Part shown: positions 60,001-64,000 of the stretch, in pieces
How the letters are laid out: each line of letters opens with the position of its first letter
Position numbering within the stretch: the stretch's first letter is position 1
From: Arachnomyces sp. PD_36
Taxonomy: Eukaryota > Ascomycota > Eurotiomycetes > Onygenales > Arachnomycetaceae
NCBI GenBank assembly: GCA_032988195.1
Contig: JANTQE010000018.1
Coordinates: 318,184-382,183, forward strand
Length of the DNA: 64,000 nt
Reading direction: 5' to 3'
Position numbers and translations under genes: made by a program
The notes under the pieces: generated by a model
What the model saw: only the letters and a program-made list of their open reading frames with translations
What the model was told of the DNA's origin: nothing
The model's database searches: none

Positions 60001-61348
60001 TCGGGCCTTAGACCCCCAGAACGGGCGAGCGAGGCGTGTCCCGAAATCAATTTCCATCTTTTCAAGAGTGTTGTCTCAATGTCTCCCTACATGCACGAAG
60101 GAGGAAGGAAACTGTTCGTTGTACCTGGAGCTTAATTGAAGAGGGACCAATCACAGCACGAGTTTGAGGCAGGATCCATATAACAGGGATTACCCCAAAC
60201 ACCACAAGGGGCACGTCCAACACAGGAACCAAGAAGGAGGAGGATCTTATCCTAGAATAGTTTAGCTGCTAGTGTCCCGAGACGTGTGGTGGTGTCCAAA
60301 AAGATCCCTGCAAACGCTAGACGAACTGCTGAGACGACAACAGTCAGATACTCCAGTTTGTAACAACCAAACGTTTGACAGTTATGCGACATCGGAAGCG
60401 ACCTCTCAAAGTCTGGAAGGGATCCCAAATGAAGAAACCTGGCACATGCTCCATTGCCTAGTTGGGACAGAATCTGGCATGTGTATCAGCTGTCAGTTCA
60501 AGACCTATTCTTGAACCTCCACCCCAACCTTTCCTTCGGTGTTTTGTACGCATCCTAGCTTGGTTGCACCCTGACCAGCGTGTCTTATTTGAAGACAACG
60601 TTCTTCTATTCCAGGATTTTGTCGTTTGAGGATGGTCGACCCCTACCCCTCTGTTGAGCTGGCGCACGAACACTCTCAATTTGGGGCGATATCTTATAAT
60701 GAGAAAGAGTTCGGGGCAAGCTGTGGCGACATAGCTCCCATGTAAACATGTCTAAGTTGAGACATCAAGATGAACTTATCCTGATCCCGCACGTGGGAAA
60801 TTCCCGAACCAAGTCATGCTACTGGGCCTTCGAATAGTCTGAGAGTCCTCCAACGAGTCATAAACACCATCGAGCCGCCGTCCTGACACTTACTCTGGGC
60901 TCACCCTGGCTCTCATATCCCCCGGTCATCAGGCGAAGAGGACTCTACCGCCAAGGACGACTCCTACCTAATTGAATGATAACCCGCTGGGGTGGCTCGC
61001 CGCCAAGACGTCTCCGTGAATTACTCAAACACTGCCCTGTTGAGAGTGTCTACCCGGTCTTGGCGGAGGATAGCGATATCCAGCGGAGCCGTGAAGGGAG
61101 GTATAAAGACCAGATCATATAGCCCATGGCGTGGCATGGCATCTTGGAGTTCTTGGGATATGCCTAGCAGTTTCTGACTTTCCATTTCGGGTTTATTTCG
61201 TTTATTTTATCATCTGTTCTATCAAAACCTGTTATTCTTTATAATTCTATATCTTCTTGGCTGGCCCAAGATTCTCCACAATTTAACGGGTCTTATTTTC
61301 TATAACTTCCCAACTACCGTCCTTCGTTAGCCCCCTAAACCCTTCATT
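57036..61348. other. Largest gene-free stretch, 4.3 kb
   Basis: Nothing here supports a gene. ORFs up to about 108 codons occur on both strands without family resemblance or consistent splice joins. I saw no terminal repeats, transposase-like motifs, or the extreme AT bias that repeat-induced point mutation leaves. The part just left of 57200 holds the promoter of the minus-strand gene, and the last few hundred bases hold that of the secreted protein gene. Confidence 0.45.
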
Positions 61349-62866
61349 ATGATGTGGTTTTCGGCCCTCGCTATAGGCTGCCAACTGACAGTGGCCCTCG
61401 CTGCCCCTGCTTCAAACCCAAATACAGTCCCTTGGCTGCTCGATTACAAGCGTTCCGGGGCTGTACACGAAGTACGCGAAGCCAGCCGTTCAAAATTCTT
61501 GCGTGCTATTGTAGCAAATGCGAACCAACCATCAGCTGCCGTTGCCAACGGGGCTGCAGCAAATGCCGGGACAGAAGCAGCTGGTGAGGGGAATGAAGTC
61601 GAAAACAATGTCAATGGCGCGTTCAATCAGGCCATTCAGTTGGGAGGAGGAAATGTCAAAACGGATGTTTTGTTCACCAAATCTGTGAGTCTCCATCTTT
61701 TAAGCTCCGAGAAGCACGAGCTGTTTATGGCATGTATAACGACTTGGCTGATATTCTGGACTTTAGGCAGTTGGCGCTCTAGAAGTTGAATTTCAGAACA
61801 ATGTTGGCCGGACACTTACTGTGACCGAGAACAAGGCACCAGCTGCTCCCCCAGCTGGGTTCCAGGCCCTCGAACCCTCGTCCTTCCAAATAAATCTTGC
61901 CGAGGGAGCGCAAGGTCTCACCTTGCAGAAGGTTGATTACGTCCTCGACGTCACGAGTAAGCTACTTCTACCCCCTTACAAAAGACCTCAAATTTTTCGA
62001 TACTAACTCGCCGACAAGACGCAAATGTCGCGGCCCAGGATATCTCTCAGGGCCAGATCGGCAAGCTTTGTACCGAAACAAACACATTCATTATTGATCC
62101 GGCTATCGGAGAATTGGAGTTTGAAGCCGAGGAAAATGAACTCAGCCTCACTGTCGATAACATGAATGGGGAGTGGGGTATATTCATTCCCCAAGCTGGC
62201 AGTGGTGGCAATGCAACCAACGCTGGGAATGCTGGAAACGCAGGCAATGCAGCCAACGCCGGTGGTGCGCCCAATGGTGGCACGGCTACTGATTCTGAGG
62301 AGGGCAACGAGACTGAGGCTCAAGGGGTTTTCAACGCTGCGATCCCCGTTCCGGGAGGGAATGCCAAAACTGATATTCAATTCACCCCGAGCGTAAGTAC
62401 ACATGCACCTCCAAGGCTGGTCGTTTAATGCTTCTCGCCATTCCACTATTCCCCTTATATCTTCTGAAACTGACACATATTTAAACAGGCCGCTGGAAAC
62501 CTAGAAGTCGAATATAATGGAACCACCGCAAACACCGTTACTGTTAACCAAAACGCAAATCCAGCTGCCCCACCAGTCGGTATGATCTTTGTGGATCCAA
62601 CAACTTTCCAAATACAAACACAGAGCGCTACAAACCCTGCTACAGACACCGTTAAGGTCGACTACATCTTCACCGAGGCTGTCAAGGCTGCTGCGGATGT
62701 TAGCCAAGGGACGATTGGAAAACTCGATCCGGCTACAAACACCTTTGTCACACAAGGCCTTGGGGAATTTGAATTTGAAGAGGAAGAAGATGAGTGGAGC
62801 TTGACGGTGCCTAACTTGAATGGCGAGTGGGCAATTTTGATTCCGCAGAGCGCAGCGAACGCTTGA
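61349..62866 (+). CDS. Putative secreted protein with two tandem duplicated modules
   Basis: Exons are 61349-61684, 61767-61956, 62019-62392 and 62489-62866, giving 425 residues. An N-terminal signal peptide (MMWFSALAIGCQLTVALAAPA) is followed by a short linker. Module A (about 74-235) and module B (about 263-421) align throughout: K-T-D-V-L-F-T-K-S with K-T-D-I-Q-F-T-P-S; A-L-E-V-E-F with N-L-E-V-E-Y; P-A-A-P-P-A-G with P-A-A-P-P-V-G; D-I-S-Q-G-Q-I-G-K-L with D-V-S-Q-G-T-I-G-K-L; M-N-G-E-W-G-I-F-I-P-Q with L-N-G-E-W-A-I-L-I-P-Q. A linker of N-A-G repeats (about 238-262) joins them. Both modules have a phase-0 intron at the same place (after F-T-K-S and F-T-P-S); module A has one further intron. 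Alternating hydrophobic residues suggest beta sheets. The mature part has one Cys. There is no GPI signal and no family I can name. Confidence 0.8.
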
Positions 62867-63837
62867 TACGTTTATGCTCTGGGGGTGTCATGCTTTCAAA
62901 CCTACTGTCTCTGTTGTCATGAATCGCGAAGACTTTGACGGATAGTACAGGGTGCCATAAACTTCCGGCTAGCCTAGAAAATGCTGCAAATCAAGCTTCA
63001 TGGCATCTGCCCAGCAACCATATTGTTCCCGCCCACAGCACGCCGAGTTCGTTCTATCCCCACTCCACATTCTCACCCAAAATTAGATTGTACAGGGTTA
63101 ACGACACCAAAGTCTCTTGGGATATTCTTGGGGGAGAGTGTCGATCAGACCCTATAATGTATATATTAGTATTCGCATTATCTAGACGCCGGGGTCTTGG
63201 TTTCTCCTACCATAGTATTTGGCACATTGTATATAGACTCACTGTCTCCACATTCCATTCCCAACAATCTTGAAACGCCTTCCAAACCCATGTGTTGAAT
63301 AGATTAAAATCCCTTGCGGGAAGCACCTACCTTGGCCACATCCCTTTCCCTAGAAATGCTGCAGTTTCAACATGTCAGTATCGTACTGTTGAACGTAGTA
63401 TATGAATAAGATAGCATGAAAAAGTCTGATTCTCTATATGCTACGTGATCATTAACTTCTGATTGACGTTGCTATTCCACTTTTAATTTTTGAGGGGGGT
63501 CTTGAGGTCCAAAAAAAAACTGCAAATCTCTATATTTACATTCGGCACTGTAAGCTTAGAGAAATGCATTGAACTATCTCGAAAATTTAGTCTCAAAGGC
63601 CAACAGGATAGAAATTCGCAGACACTTCGCAAGTTCGCATCGAATGCAATAATATTCGAACAAAAAGCTGCGAGACTCAAGCAAAGCCTGGCAAACACGC
63701 TCCCAAAATAAAACCAGGGAGAACCGTGGACAGACTCCCAAACAAAGACTGCCAAAACCCCCGAATCCATTCTCCCTAGCTCTCAACCCCTCAAGTCACC
63801 GTTACCGAGTCCGCCTCTGAAAGTAGAGTCGATCAAT
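62867..63837. other. Convergent intergenic region
   Basis: 971 bases between two converging genes. A 74-codon + frame at 63490-63711 and a minus frame at 63483-63770 overlap each other and look like chance. I see nothing else. Confidence 0.45.
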
Positions 63838-64000
63838 CTATCCCAAACAAATGGGAGTAGTCTGCCCTGCCTTCCCAACAATCTCGATAGAATTATCAGG
63901 CCACCAGAAGTGACTAGCCTCAAATGGAATACAGTCTTGGTCCATCCAATACAGTGCGAAATTGATGTCCTCGACGTTCAGGTTTCCAGAGCTGTTGGGC
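63838..64000 (-). CDS. C-terminal end of a gene cut by the right edge, function unknown
   Basis: On the minus strand an open frame enters from the right edge and ends with TAG at 63838-63840, giving 54 codons. The sequence is protein-like and not low-complexity: N-S-S-G-N-L-N-V-E-D-I-N-F-A-L-Y-W-M-D, then D-Q-D-C-I-P-F-E-A-S-H-F-W-W-P-D-N-S and the end T-T-P-I-C-L-G. It is rich in aromatic residues, with two cysteines and one N-glycosylation-type N-S-S, which would suit a secreted protein. The start and most of the gene are outside the window. It could also be a last exon of something larger. I do not recognise the family. Confidence 0.5.
   Translation of the reverse strand, partial: PNSSGNLNVEDINFALYWMDQDCIPFEASHFWWPDNSIEIVGKAGQTTPICLG

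Noticed and set aside
59518..60514. Short + strand ORFs in the 4.3-kb gap
   Set aside because: Look protein-like locally but have no motif, no shared frame and no plausible introns joining them.
57036..61348. Possible transposon remnant
   Set aside because: I looked for terminal repeats, transposase or reverse transcriptase motifs and strong AT bias and saw none by eye; a repeat search would be decisive.
1..64000. CRISPR arrays, prokaryotic operons, insertion sequences, biosynthetic gene cluster
   Set aside because: Sequence is eukaryotic with spliceosomal introns; no repeat-spacer pattern and no polyketide synthase, peptide synthetase or terpene cyclase gene is present.

Overview
This window is nuclear DNA of a filamentous ascomycete. 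The genes are protein-coding, carry short introns of about 45 to 110 bases with GT...AG ends and occasional CTAAC-type branch sites, lie on both strands, and are separated by 0.3 to 4 kb of non-coding sequence. The predicted proteins have the character of Pezizomycotina, and my impression is Eurotiomycetes, probably Onygenales. That placement rests on remembered protein families, not on a search. I see no operons, CRISPR arrays, intact transposons, rRNA or tRNA.

Left part (1-22 kb): the C-terminus of a GNAT acetyltransferase runs off the left edge. It is followed by a conserved fungal protein of unknown role whose first exon is cut off by an unusually long intron, the vacuolar sorting receptor VPS10, a broken trypsin-like protease gene, a metallophosphoesterase, a five-exon cytidine deaminase, the mitochondrial ornithine carrier (ORT1/ARG11 type), the rRNA-processing protein CGR1, a His-rich coiled-coil membrane protein, and the ribosome-recycling factor TMA22 (DENR homologue).

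Middle (22-54 kb): after a 3.5-kb gap come a REG1-type protein phosphatase 1 regulator, an ELMO/CED-12 domain protein, the checkpoint clamp loader RAD17, the UDP-GlcNAc transporter YEA4, the fission dynamin DNM1, the actin-binding protein ABP1, a 1628-residue F-box protein, and AMP deaminase AMD1. These are conserved housekeeping functions and do not form one pathway. VPS10, DNM1, ABP1 and ELMO all concern membrane traffic or the actin cortex, but shared position does not show shared function.

Right part (54-64 kb): a low-complexity protein with seven copies of a short Arg-Pro-Glu motif is followed by 4.3 kb with no gene I can support. Next is a small gene for a putative secreted protein made of two tandemly duplicated modules, with intron positions that record the duplication, and then the C-terminus of another probable gene cut by the right edge. 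The duplicated secreted gene is the most novel-looking item. I found no convincing undescribed multi-gene system.

Exon coordinates in the gene entries were derived by hand from splice signals, reading-frame continuity and known protein families. Each joined model was checked to keep frame, but no alignment or transcript was available.
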